From NCBI RefSeq assembly GCF_900142465.1, contig NZ_FRAX01000021.1:1-53252 (forward strand): a stretch of DNA of 53,252 nucleotides. Reading direction: 5' to 3'. A program made the position numbers and the translations under genes. Under the pieces are notes generated by a model. That model was not told the DNA's origin. It ran no database searches and was given only the letters and a program-made list of their open reading frames with translations. This document shows positions 9,603-19,031 of this stretch, piece after piece; within the stretch, counting starts at the first letter, position 1; every line of letters begins with the position of its first letter. The DNA is from Fibrobacter sp. UWH6. GTDB lineage: Bacteria > Fibrobacterota > Fibrobacteria > Fibrobacterales > Fibrobacteraceae.

Positions 9603-11204
9603 TTACTTCTTCTTGTTGCCCTTAGACTTCGATTCATACCATTCATCGAAGGTGATGGAGCGGTCAACAACGCCATTGGGAGTCAGTTCCAGCACGCGGT
9701 TTGCCACAGTCTGCACGAATTCGTGGTCCTGAGAGCAGAAGATCACCGGGCCCTGGAAAGCGGTCAGGCCGTTGTTGAGAGCGGTAATGGCTTCCAAGTC
9801 CAAGTGAGCGGTAGGTTCGTCCAGCAGCAAGCAGTTTGCGTTGGAGAGCATCATCTTGGAAAGCATGCAGCGAACCTTTTCACCACCGGAAAGAACGTTA
9901 CAGCACTTCAGGGCTTCTTCGCCGGTGAAGAGCATACGGCCCAGGAATCCGCGGATAAAGGATTCGTCCTGTTCCTTACTGTACTGGCGCAGCCAATCCA
10001 CCAGAGAAAGTTCGCTGGCAAAGTAAGCGTCGTTGTTCTTGGGGAAGTAGTTGTAGCTAATGGTGCTACCCCACTTGAGCACGCCGTCGGCAGCCTTGGT
10101 TTCTTCGGCAATGAGCTGGAAGAAGGCGGTCTTCAGGGTGTCATATTCGCCAACCAGGGCAACCTTGTCGCCGTTGTTCAGCTTGAAGTTCACACCGTTG
10201 CAAACGATGCCATCACCGCCGTCGATAGAAGCGTTATTCACTTCCAGCACGATCTTGCCCGGTTCGCGGTCCATCTTGAAGTTGACCCAGGGGAACTTAC
10301 GGCTAGAAGCCGGCATTTCTTCGACGGTCATCTTATCCAACAGCTTCTTACGGGAAGTAGCCTGCTTGGCCTTTGCGGCGTTGGAAGCGAAGCGGCGGAT
10401 AAAGGCCTTCAATTCTTCAATCTTTTCTTCGGCGCGGCGGTTCTGGTCCTTACGCTGCTTCTGGGCCAGCTGGCTAGCTGCATACCAGAATTCGTAGTTA
10501 CCACCGTAGATGTTAATCTTGCCGTAGTCAATATCGCAAGTATGAGTGCAAACCGCATTCAGGAAGTGACGGTCATGGCTCACCACGATCACGATATTTT
10601 CGAAACGTTCCAGGTAATCTTCCAACCAGGCGACGGTATCCAGATCTAAGTGGTTGGTCGGTTCGTCAAGCAGAAGAATGTCGGGGTTGCCAAAAAGAGC
10701 CTGAGCCAGGAGCACGCGAATCTTCTGACCGCCATCCAGATCGGCCATAAGGCTGTAGTGGAATTCTTCGGGAATGCCCAGACCCTTCAGGAGCACTGCA
10801 GCATTGGAGTCAGCTTCGTAACCGCCGATTTCACCGAAACGGGTTTCAATTTCCATGGCCTGCATGCCCTGTTCTTCGGTCATTTCCGGAAGAGCATACA
10901 GTTCGTCACGCTTCTTGCCCAGTTCATAGAGTTCCGGGAAACCCATCATCACAGTTTCAAGAACAGTGTTCTGTTCGTAGGCGAAGTGATCCTGCTTAAG
11001 GACGGCGATTCGTTCGCCCGGGTCCTTGGTCACGTCACCGGTATTGGGTTCCAGTTCACCGGAAAGGATCTTGAGGAAGGTGGACTTGCCGGCGCCATTT
11101 GCACCGATCACACCATAGCAGTTGCCGCGCTTGAAGGAAAGATTCACTTCCTTGAAGAGAACGCGGCTACCATATTGAAGACTTACATTAGAAACATTCA
11201 GCAT
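9603..11204 (-). CDS. ybiT: ABC-F family ATPase, YbiT-like
   Basis: A soluble tandem ATPase of the ABC-F class, which acts on ribosomes rather than in transport; no membrane segment is present. Walker A GANGAGKST (about residue 36) and Walker B LLLDEPTNHLDL are in domain 1. The second domain has the signature LSGGEKVR and LLLDEPTAHLDL. In domain 1 the signature is degenerate (DLDGGQKIR), as in E. coli YbiT, and VVSHDRHFLNAVCTH and DIDYGKINIYGGNY also match that subfamily. The inter-domain linker (about 240-310) is rich in Arg/Lys as expected for tRNA contact. Length is 533 residues. The ATG at 11204 has no ribosome site but a TAAATT box seven bases upstream. Confidence 0.88.
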   Translation of the reverse strand: MLNVSNVSLQYGSRVLFKEVNLSFKRGNCYGVIGANGAGKSTFLKILSGELEPNTGDVTKDPGERIAVLKQDHFAYEQNTVLETVMMGFPELYELGKKRDELYALPEMTEEQGMQAMEIETRFGEIGGYEADSNAAVLLKGLGIPEEFHYSLMADLDGGQKIRVLLAQALFGNPDILLLDEPTNHLDLDTVAWLEDYLERFENIVIVVSHDRHFLNAVCTHTCDIDYGKINIYGGNYEFWYAASQLAQKQRKDQNRRAEEKIEELKAFIRRFASNAAKAKQATSRKKLLDKMTVEEMPASSRKFPWVNFKMDREPGKIVLEVNNASIDGGDGIVCNGVNFKLNNGDKVALVGEYDTLKTAFFQLIAEETKAADGVLKWGSTISYNYFPKNNDAYFASELSLVDWLRQYSKEQDESFIRGFLGRMLFTGEEALKCCNVLSGGEKVRCMLSKMMLSNANCLLLDEPTAHLDLEAITALNNGLTAFQGPVIFCSQDHEFVQTVANRVLELTPNGVVDRSITFDEWYESKSKGNKKK

Positions 11205-11235
11205 GGCGCCAAATTTAGAATTTTTTTCAAAAAAC

Positions 11236-11272
11236 AAAAGGGACGCCGGCCTCAAAACCGACGTCCTTTTTG
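11236..11272 (-). terminator. Terminator of the large activase gene
   Basis: On the minus strand GGACGTCGG pairs with CCGGCGTCC (one mismatch) and is followed by CTTTTG and a further T-run. It lies 70 bases after the stop of the 1484-residue gene and upstream of the ABC-F gene. Confidence 0.65.
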
Positions 11273-11287
11273 CGGAAAGCGGAAAGC

Positions 11288-11350
11288 ATAAAGCGTAGAG
11301 GCGAAGCCCCTTTAACCTTTAAACTTTAACCTTTATCCTCTACGCTTTAT
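11288..11350. repeat. 13-bp perfect inverted repeat overlapping a stop codon
   Basis: ATAAAGCGTAGAG (11288-11300) and its complement CTCTACGCTTTAT (11338-11350) enclose 37 bases of CTTTAAACTT-like repeats. The right arm contains the last codons and TAG stop of the activase gene. In RNA it would form a long hairpin at the 3' end of that mRNA. Confidence 0.75.
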
Positions 11351-14300
11351 TAGCCTTTTCCAGTTCGCGAGCGTTGATGATCAGCATCTGCAAACGGTTT
11401 TCGATGTTTGCGAAGCTGGTATCCGGGTCGTAGTCCAGAGACAGGACCTGGATATGGGGGCAACGTTCCTTAACAGCCTTGGTCAGGCCGCGACCGGAAA
11501 TGTGGTTAGCCAAGCAGGCAAAAGGCTGCAGCACAATGTGGCTATTAATGCCATGCTGAGAATTGTAGATGATTTCGCCCGGAATCAACCAACCTTCACC
11601 CGTATTGTAGGTGGGGTCGATAATGTCGCGGACGTAATCCATCAACTCGTAGCAGTCTGCATGATGTTCGTAAAGGCTGAAGTGTTCCTTCATGATCTTG
11701 CGAACAGTTTCCAGGGCACGGGTGTAGGCCTTTGCGGTAATGCCACCCACAATGCGATCGCTAATGGGGTTTGCAGAGAAACCACGCTTCAGCTTTTCGG
11801 CACGCACGGCTTCGTCCACGCGGAAGAAGTCGGTCATACCCGGCAGGTAGACTTCCATACCGTTGTTCATTAGGTAGTTTTCCACAAAGCCGTTGGCACT
11901 GGGGTGATAGTTCATGAGAATTTCGCCAAGCACGGCAACACGAGGCTTGCGGATACCCTTCTTACGGTCTTCGGTGATTTCAATACCGTTGAAGGCATCG
12001 ATACACTTGGTGAATTCAGCCAGCATCTTGGTGGGGTGCGGCAATTCTGTCTTCTTCAGGTGACCGCCGATTTCCATGATGCGAGGCATCCAGACGTCGT
12101 AAACCTTCTGGGTGTCGCCAGCGTTCACTTCGTAGGGGCGAATAGCGCGGTACATGGTTTCAATAGCGTCCATGGTCACCAGGCCCCACAGCATATGGAG
12201 TCTGAAGTCCAGGCCAGTCTTAAAGCCCGGATGCATACCCTTCACGTCGTCACCGGTGGTAATGATACTTACATCTTCGAAACCAGCTTCGTCCAAAGCC
12301 TTACGGGCAAGCACGGCGTACTGCACGGCACGGCAGTTTTCGCAGTTCTTGGCCAAGCACATAGAAACGTTGGACGGCTTTACTTCGGGGTGTTCCACCA
12401 GCCACTTCAAACCTTCACCGATGTTCACCTGGCAGGGGAAGCAAATATCATTATGCACGTACTTCTTACCCAGTTCCACAGCCTTCTTGTCGGCCACAGG
12501 CAGGTATTCAGCGATAAAGCCGTTAGCCTTCATGTATTCGCTGGCAAGAACGGTAAATGCAGGAGACAGGTTCGGAGTCAAGATGCGACGGCGAGTCTTA
12601 TCTTCGGCAACGAACGGGGTATGGAACAGCGGTTCGTTGGAAGCGGGCTTGTCGGGCAGATTTGCAGCACGGCGAGCCTTCACCGTTTCGATAAAGCTCT
12701 TGATACGAATGCCAACAGGACCGCGAGCGTCGCCTTCGTCAAGCTTCAGCATCAGCATTTCCTTGTTGGAATCCAGATGGAGCATACGGGACATTTCGTC
12801 GGTCAAGATGGAGTCATGACCGCAACCGAAGCTAACGATCTGAGCCAGTTCCACATTAGGATCCTTGGCAGCGATCATGGTAGCGCCAAGCATACGCAGG
12901 TGGAAGGTGTTCTTGATTTCGATACGGGTATGGCTAGGAATATCCTGATCGTAAACGCCAGGGAGAGATTCGGTTGTAAGAACCGGAATGCCCATGGCGG
13001 TAAAGTGAGAGGCAATGTTGTGGTTGATCAGCGGGTCCACATGGTACGGACGACCGGCAATCACCACGGCAAAAGTATTCTTGGCGCGAACGTCATCAAG
13101 GATCTTCTGACCTTCTTCAAGCAAAGTAGTCTTGTAGTCGTTCAGAGCCTTTTCACCTTCATCCACAGCCTTGGAAATCAGCTTCTTGTCCAGCTTCCAG
13201 TTTTCATGGAACCAGTCGATGGTCTGAGAGCGACGGAGCTTGGAATTGAACCAGTGGAAGATCGGCTGATCCATGGGAACGCCATAGTTCTTTTCAGGTT
13301 CGTCGGTGTTCTTGATGATGTTGGGGTAAGCCTGCACCACCGGGCAAACAGAAGTGGCGTCAAACTTGGTGTGGTCACTGGGAACAGCCACCATCATGGG
13401 GAAGAAGATACGGTCAACCTTCTTTTCGATGAGGCTGAGCACATGACCGTGAACAAGCTTTGCCGGGAAGCAGACCGTATCGGAAGGCACGCTGTGCAAG
13501 CCAGCTTCGAACATCTTGTAGTCAGAGCTACGGCTTACAACAACCGTGTAACCCAGGCTGGTAAAGAAAGCCTTCCAGAAAGGCAGACTTGCCCAGAATT
13601 CAAGAGCGCGAGGAATACCGATGGTCTTCTGAGTACCATCAGCCTTCAACTGCGGTTCCACCAACTTGGCCGGAGCATAGTCCTTCACCAGCAGCTGGTT
13701 GGTACGCTTGATCATATCGGGCACGGCCATCATCTTCTTGTTGATTTCGGCGATGAGAGCCTTGGTCTTCGGATCGTTAGGATCGGCAGTCACTTCACCA
13801 CGTTCGCAGCGGTTGCCGGTAACGAAGTTCTGACCGTCGCTAAAGGTAACGATGGTTCTGGAGCAATGGTTGGTGCAGTACTGGCAAAGCTGACCCGGCT
13901 GGTTGTGCCAGCTGAAAGTCTTCATGGCTTCGAGGCCGATGAAGCTGGACTTCAGTTCCGGATTTTCCTTGCGCTTTTCTTCCATGAACTTCTTGGTGAG
14001 AAGAGCAATACCGATTGCACCCATTTCACCCGGACGTTCCGGACGGATGGGCTTGAGGCCCGTGTACTGTTCAAAGGCGCGGAGCACAGCGTTGTTCTTG
14101 AAGGTACCGCCCTGCACCACCACCTTCTTACCGAGAGTGTTGAGGTTGCGGATACGGATCACCTTGGTGAAAACGTTGTTAATAATGGAGCGGCAGATAC
14201 CGGCGATAATGTCTTCAGGCTGCTTACCATCACGCTGTTCGGTGATGATAGAGCTGTTCATGAACACGGTGCAGCGAGAACCCAGCTGAGACGGGCTCTT

Positions 14301-15794
14301 GGCATTGAAAGCCAGTTCTGCAATCTTTTCCATGGGAATGCCCAGGGAACGTGCATAAGTTTCGATGAAGGAACCGCAACCCGAGGAGCAAGCTTCGTTC
14401 AGGATAATACCGGTAACCACACCGTCCTGAACAGAGATTGCCTTCATGTCCTGACCACCGATATCCAGAATGAAGGACACGTCGGGGCAGATACGCTGGG
14501 CAGCGTTTGCATGAGCCACGGTTTCCACAGTGTGGTAGTCGGCATGAACGGCCTTAGCGAAGAGCTGTTCACCATAACCGGTAGTACCCACACCCAGGAT
14601 GTTCAACTTACAACCGTATTCTTCGTAACGGTCGGTCAGTTCGTTCATGGCATCCTTGAGCACCTGGAGCGGTTCGCCGTTGTTGCTAGCGTAGAAGCCA
14701 TCGATCACGTTGTCCTGTTCATCGATAAGAACGAACTTGGTGGTGGTGGAACCGGCGTCGATACCCAGGTAGCAATTGATGGTAGAACCGGAAGCGGGCT
14801 GCGGGTACACGTTGCTCGCCATCTTGTGATCTTCCAGGAACTGCTGGTATTCCAGGTCGTTCTTGAAGAAGAGGTCGGCGGCAGCCTTGGCCTTATGTTC
14901 GGCCTGACGGGCTTCGTTAAAGTGGACCAGGGAGTCCAGAGAGCCTTCTTCGCGGTAAAAGCATTCCTGGTCAGCAAACATGGAGCCCAGGGAGAGAGCG
15001 GCGCCCATAGCTACGAGTACTTCGGAATGTTCAGGCACGATAGCCTGTTCATCCGTGATTCCCAGACGTTCCTTGAAGGCGCGGACAAGGGTCGGGTTAA
15101 AGGTAAGGGGACCACCTTCGAAAATGACGGGCGGCTTGATTTCCATACCCTGGGCAAGACCACCGATGGTCTGCTTGGCAATGGCATGGAAGCTGGAAAG
15201 GGCGATATCTTCCTTGGCGATACCGTTGTTCAGCATGGGCTGAATGTCGGTCTTGGCGAACACACCGCAACGGCCGGAGATTTCATAAACCTTCTGACCG
15301 CGCTTGGCGTAACCTTCAAAGGCCTCGGTCTTCACACGGAGGAGTTCTGCCACCTGGTCGATGAACGCACCGGTACCGCCGGCGCAGACACCGTTCATAC
15401 GCATGTCGCTGGCAATCAGCTTGCCAGTAGTGGGATCCTTTTCAAAGAACACCACCTTGGCGTCCTGGCCACCCAATTCAATAGCGACACGGGTATCGGG
15501 GTAAGTAGCACGAACGGCGAGAGCGTTGGCCACCACTTCCTGTACGAAAAATGCGTGAGTTGCCTCGGCAAAGGGCTGACCGCCACTGCCACAGAAAGCG
15601 ACTCTAAAGTTCTTGCCCGGGAACAGACCGTGGGCTTCGCGCAGCACCTCATGGACCTTCTGGGCCTGCATGGCGTTATGGCGCTGGTATGTGTAGTGTA
15701 AAAGCTTGTTGGTTTCAGGTTCAACGACGGCAATCTTAACGGTTGTAGAACCGACGTCGACACCGACCCATAAATCATTCTTAGTTGTACTCAT
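11340..15794 (-). CDS. Fused acyl-CoA dehydratase activase (BcrAD/BadFG) and DUF2229 protein
   Basis: A 1484-residue cytoplasmic protein related to activators of 2-hydroxyacyl-CoA dehydratases. It has two ASKHA-type ATPase domains: the first opens with VGVDVGSTTVKIAVVE and carries GGQDAKVV and the Cys motif NGVCAGGTGAFID; the second opens near residue 345 with LGIDAGSTTTKFVLID and has EACSSGCGSFIE and GSRCTVF. The paired Cys motifs fit a 4Fe-4S cluster at a dimer interface. A Cys-rich stretch (CQYCTNHCSRT) follows, then a DUF2229 domain (from IPRALEFW) and a dehydratase-like C-terminal half with several conserved Cys (NDICFPCQVN, KNCENCRAVQ). Such fusions are common in anaerobes; their substrate is unsettled. 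The ATG at 15794 follows a TAAATT box nine bases upstream and no ribosome site. Confidence 0.88.
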   Translation of the reverse strand: MSTTKNDLWVGVDVGSTTVKIAVVEPETNKLLHYTYQRHNAMQAQKVHEVLREAHGLFPGKNFRVAFCGSGGQPFAEATHAFFVQEVVANALAVRATYPDTRVAIELGGQDAKVVFFEKDPTTGKLIASDMRMNGVCAGGTGAFIDQVAELLRVKTEAFEGYAKRGQKVYEISGRCGVFAKTDIQPMLNNGIAKEDIALSSFHAIAKQTIGGLAQGMEIKPPVIFEGGPLTFNPTLVRAFKERLGITDEQAIVPEHSEVLVAMGAALSLGSMFADQECFYREEGSLDSLVHFNEARQAEHKAKAAADLFFKNDLEYQQFLEDHKMASNVYPQPASGSTINCYLGIDAGSTTTKFVLIDEQDNVIDGFYASNNGEPLQVLKDAMNELTDRYEEYGCKLNILGVGTTGYGEQLFAKAVHADYHTVETVAHANAAQRICPDVSFILDIGGQDMKAISVQDGVVTGIILNEACSSGCGSFIETYARSLGIPMEKIAELAFNAKSPSQLGSRCTVFMNSSIITEQRDGKQPEDIIAGICRSIINNVFTKVIRIRNLNTLGKKVVVQGGTFKNNAVLRAFEQYTGLKPIRPERPGEMGAIGIALLTKKFMEEKRKENPELKSSFIGLEAMKTFSWHNQPGQLCQYCTNHCSRTIVTFSDGQNFVTGNRCERGEVTADPNDPKTKALIAEINKKMMAVPDMIKRTNQLLVKDYAPAKLVEPQLKADGTQKTIGIPRALEFWASLPFWKAFFTSLGYTVVVSRSSDYKMFEAGLHSVPSDTVCFPAKLVHGHVLSLIEKKVDRIFFPMMVAVPSDHTKFDATSVCPVVQAYPNIIKNTDEPEKNYGVPMDQPIFHWFNSKLRRSQTIDWFHENWKLDKKLISKAVDEGEKALNDYKTTLLEEGQKILDDVRAKNTFAVVIAGRPYHVDPLINHNIASHFTAMGIPVLTTESLPGVYDQDIPSHTRIEIKNTFHLRMLGATMIAAKDPNVELAQIVSFGCGHDSILTDEMSRMLHLDSNKEMLMLKLDEGDARGPVGIRIKSFIETVKARRAANLPDKPASNEPLFHTPFVAEDKTRRRILTPNLSPAFTVLASEYMKANGFIAEYLPVADKKAVELGKKYVHNDICFPCQVNIGEGLKWLVEHPEVKPSNVSMCLAKNCENCRAVQYAVLARKALDEAGFEDVSIITTGDDVKGMHPGFKTGLDFRLHMLWGLVTMDAIETMYRAIRPYEVNAGDTQKVYDVWMPRIMEIGGHLKKTELPHPTKMLAEFTKCIDAFNGIEITEDRKKGIRKPRVAVLGEILMNYHPSANGFVENYLMNNGMEVYLPGMTDFFRVDEAVRAEKLKRGFSANPISDRIVGGITAKAYTRALETVRKIMKEHFSLYEHHADCYELMDYVRDIIDPTYNTGEGWLIPGEIIYNSQHGINSHIVLQPFACLANHISGRGLTKAVKERCPHIQVLSLDYDPDTSFANIENRLQMLIINARELEKANKA

Positions 15795-15880
15795 AGTGCG
15801 CCAAATTTAGAAAAATAAGTTTAAAAACATAAACCTACAAAGCCCATTTTTTCTGTAATATGAGCAGAAATTCCCCATAA

Positions 15881-15911
15881 AAAAACAAAAAAGGTGGCAC
15901 TAGGCCACCCG
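15881..15911 (-). terminator. Terminator of the GH74 gene
   Basis: On the minus strand GGTGGC-CTAGT-GCCACC is followed by a run of seven T, then G and more T. It lies just past the GH74 stop codon. Confidence 0.8.
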
Positions 15912-15966
15912 GGTATATTTTTTACAGATAAGCTATTAGAACTGCAAACCTATAAAAAGGTTTGCC

Positions 15967-18777
15967 CTATCGGGCAATAATAACCTTATTGCTGAACAAG
16001 ACCTGCTTACCGCTCTCGACACGCACATAGAAACTGCCCTTGGCACCCACCAGTTCCTTCAGGGGGACGCTTACGGAACTGCCATAGAATCGGCTAAACA
16101 GTTTCTGTCCCTGCATATTGAACACGCTGACAGAAGCCCCGGAATTTTTCAGAGTCAATTCCAGATTGCCACGGGCATAAACCGCACGGCTAGCAGAAAC
16201 CGCCGGAGTCCTCGGGCCAACCTTGATTGTACCATCAGATTCAGAGGAACCCATCTTCCAGGTGTCGGGAACACGCACCGCAATGCCACGGCCTGCAGTA
16301 CTCATGTATACGACGCCATAGGTATTCATGTCGCCCATAACGAATTCACCATTGGCAAGACCGCCAAATTCATGACCGTCATCATTTACGCGGGTCCAGG
16401 AAGCGCCCTTGTCATCAGAGCCGAACACACCGGTAACGCCGTCAATTGTGGCAAACACATAAATTGCAGGATATCCGCCCTTCGTCTTGGGAGCGCCAAA
16501 ACCAACGGCCTCGCAATAGCCAACGCCCTTCACCGCAGACCAAGTCTTGCCCCCGTCAGTGGAGTGCTGCAGACTGCCGCCAACGCCCACACCAGTAGAC
16601 GGATCCTGTTCAGCAATGGGCAGCCACAAGTCGCCCTCATAACCAGGAATCGCACGGAACTTCTTAAAGACGCTCACACCGGGTTTTCCAACAGCGCTAA
16701 AACTAACACCCTTGTCGGAACTCTTGTAGAACAGGCCTTCCGTCTTGTTGTAAGCATAGAACACATCCGCATTTTCAGGATCGCCCACCACAAAGGAACC
16801 GTTATCGATACCCGTCACTTCCGTGTAGGCCGCATTGCTGTAGCGGTAAACGCTGGTACTACCTTCCATGGGAACAAACAAGGCCACTTCGCCGTCAGTT
16901 GAAATAGCGGCGGTGCCGTTGGCAATCTTTTCGTCAAGCTTGCAGTAAGTACCCACAGTCCAAGTCTTTCCGGAATCGCTAGAGAACTGCAGAGGTTCAA
17001 TAGGAACATCGCTATACTTGCCCTCATACTTACGGGCATTGGCCACCTTCACCAAAGTACCGGACTTCGCCGCATAGGCAAGCCCCTGGGTAGTTCCCAG
17101 AGGAACTGCCGTTCCGCTCACGTCCGTCATATGACGGAACTGCGGGAACTTGGTAATATCATCATGACGGAATCCGTCGTAGTCGCCAATAATGGAAATC
17201 ATGGGGCCGCCAGGAATGCTCACCACCTCGAAAGGCACGGTTTCTTCAACGCCATGGGCACTAAAATGCCAAACCTGATTCATGGCAATCTGATCTTCTT
17301 CCCAGGAGTTTTCCGCCTTCGTCACCGTATAATCAGTTAGATTGTCCGTCCTGAAAATTCCATTTCCAGAAGTCACGAAAACGCGATTATGGTCAAAGGG
17401 ATCCATGGCCACGCTACCCGCCCAGTGAATGGAACCGTCGTGCATCCAGCCGATCCCGTTAGCATCCATCTGCTGCGTTGTCGGATAAACTCCACCTTCC
17501 ATCCAATAGTAACGGAAAGAGGCAATCCATGTTTCGCCACCATCTGTGGTATGGAAAATATTGGAACCCCAGCGGTCGCTCCACACATCCTTTCCGTCTT
17601 CGCCCTTCTTGTACCAGAACTGCGGTCCATTGTAACCTTCCGTGGTCACCACCATTTCCTTATCATCGTTAGGGTTAATGGTGATGCCGCCATAAGGAGC
17701 AATATATTCGTACTCATCCGTCTTGGAGTAGTCGGTCATATCATACTTGGCCTCCCCTTCCCCATCCAGATAATCTGCAGGAGAAACGTCAGTCCAGGCG
17801 CCCGTCTTCAAATTGCACTTCAGTACGGCTCCGCGACCAAAGCCATCCCAGATCGGGCCCCAGCCTTCGTCCCAACCCATGGAATGAGGGCCGGCTCCAT
17901 CGGCAAAAGTCACCACCATGGAACTTCCATCCTTGGTAATCACGGCACGCTGAGGCATCAGACGGACAACGCCGCCACCCTTCGTAGTACGCAAGCTATC
18001 AGGAATCGGCAAAGCCTTCCACGAAGCACCGCCATCCGTCGAAGCAAACACATTTTCAAAAGTCTTGTTCTTGGTAGAACCCTCACGCAAAAAACCGGCA
18101 TAAAGATTCTTGGAACTGCCAGGCGCATACTGAACAAAGCTAAAACCGGAACCATTCCACGTCGTATCAGACCCGGCCGCAGTTGTCCAGGCATCCACAT
18201 GACTCCAGCTGGAGCCGTTATCAGCCGACTTCCACAAGCCCTTATTCTTCGAACCGTAGAACATAATCTTCGAATCGTTGGGATCCACAGCCAAGGCTTC
18301 CCCATTTCCGCGGCCCATGCCGTTTCCGTGGGCACCAAAGCGGGTAACCTTAGCTCCCTTGGTACCATCTTCGTCCCAAGTGTAGAGCAATTCCCAGGAA
18401 TTACCGCGATCCTTACTGCGCAAGAACGCACTACGGCCATTATTCCAGTAGCTGGTACCGGTCATCATATAGACCACGCCCTCTTCCTGAGGGTCAACGG
18501 CAATGGCTTCCACCCCCAGAAGGCCTCGTTCAGTCACATCGACCCAGTCCATGAGCGAAACCCAGCGGGCACCGGATTCATCCCAGCGATAGGCACCGCC
18601 CACGTCCGTACGAGCGTAAAAAAGGCCCTTTTCCAGCGGAGAAGCGACAATGGCACTAACGAATCCGCCACCGCCCATGCTGACAGCACTCCAATTAAAT
18701 CCATCTGCAGCTTTTGCGCCGGCAAAAACAGACAGACCCAACACGAGGCCAGTGGCCCCAAACAACCCTTTAACCAT
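15967..18777 (-). CDS. Secreted GH74 xyloglucanase-type glycoside hydrolase
   Basis: Likely cleaves the beta-1,4-glucan backbone of xyloglucan in plant cell walls. A signal peptide (KGLFGATGLVLGLSVFAGAKA) is followed by the GH74 start pattern W-x-V-x-GGGGFV and YARTDVGGAYRWD, whose Asp is the expected first catalytic acid. GDYDGFRHDD near residue 510 probably holds the second. Many sialidase/BNR-like Asp-box strands (for example STDGGASWK, TTDGGETW, DDKGASWT) mark the twin seven-bladed propellers. The last 75 residues (VFNMQGQKLFSRFYG..., ending SFYVRVESGKQ..NKVIIAR) look like a type IX or Fibrobacter-type sorting domain. I prefer the ATG at 18777 because AAGGGA lies the right distance upstream; an ATG at 18783 is the alternative. 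About 936 residues. Confidence 0.9.
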   Translation of the reverse strand: MVKGLFGATGLVLGLSVFAGAKAADGFNWSAVSMGGGGFVSAIVASPLEKGLFYARTDVGGAYRWDESGARWVSLMDWVDVTERGLLGVEAIAVDPQEEGVVYMMTGTSYWNNGRSAFLRSKDRGNSWELLYTWDEDGTKGAKVTRFGAHGNGMGRGNGEALAVDPNDSKIMFYGSKNKGLWKSADNGSSWSHVDAWTTAAGSDTTWNGSGFSFVQYAPGSSKNLYAGFLREGSTKNKTFENVFASTDGGASWKALPIPDSLRTTKGGGVVRLMPQRAVITKDGSSMVVTFADGAGPHSMGWDEGWGPIWDGFGRGAVLKCNLKTGAWTDVSPADYLDGEGEAKYDMTDYSKTDEYEYIAPYGGITINPNDDKEMVVTTEGYNGPQFWYKKGEDGKDVWSDRWGSNIFHTTDGGETWIASFRYYWMEGGVYPTTQQMDANGIGWMHDGSIHWAGSVAMDPFDHNRVFVTSGNGIFRTDNLTDYTVTKAENSWEEDQIAMNQVWHFSAHGVEETVPFEVVSIPGGPMISIIGDYDGFRHDDITKFPQFRHMTDVSGTAVPLGTTQGLAYAAKSGTLVKVANARKYEGKYSDVPIEPLQFSSDSGKTWTVGTYCKLDEKIANGTAAISTDGEVALFVPMEGSTSVYRYSNAAYTEVTGIDNGSFVVGDPENADVFYAYNKTEGLFYKSSDKGVSFSAVGKPGVSVFKKFRAIPGYEGDLWLPIAEQDPSTGVGVGGSLQHSTDGGKTWSAVKGVGYCEAVGFGAPKTKGGYPAIYVFATIDGVTGVFGSDDKGASWTRVNDDGHEFGGLANGEFVMGDMNTYGVVYMSTAGRGIAVRVPDTWKMGSSESDGTIKVGPRTPAVSASRAVYARGNLELTLKNSGASVSVFNMQGQKLFSRFYGSSVSVPLKELVGAKGSFYVRVESGKQVLFSNKVIIAR

Positions 18778-18958
18778 AAACATCCCTTGGGCAGAGCCCT
18801 AAATCAGAAAATTCCAAACACCGGAATTTTCAAAACCAGCCATAATATAAACCCAACAAACAACGAAAGTATCCTAAAAGACTTGCGAACCCCAATAACC
18901 CTTGAGGTCATTACAACGGAGCATAAGGGTACAACTATTGATTTATTATGGGAAATGC

Positions 18959-18991
18959 AAAAAAGCCCTGCGACTTGCGTCACAGGGCTCT
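18959..18991 (-). terminator. Terminator of the giant repeat-protein gene
   Basis: On the minus strand AGCCCTGTGACG..CAGGGCT forms a 7-bp stem followed by six T. It lies about 40 bases after the stop codon at 19032. The remaining 150 bases up to the GH74 start hold no gene that I can see. Confidence 0.8.
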
Positions 18992-19031
18992 AAAAGTCAA
19001 ACTTTTATTGGAATAGAAGATCGTTCAAGAA

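Noticed and set aside
11904-15701. A 1265-codon open frame opposite the activase gene
   Set aside because: Antisense shadow caused by biased codon use; the activase frame has clear motifs throughout, and this one has none.
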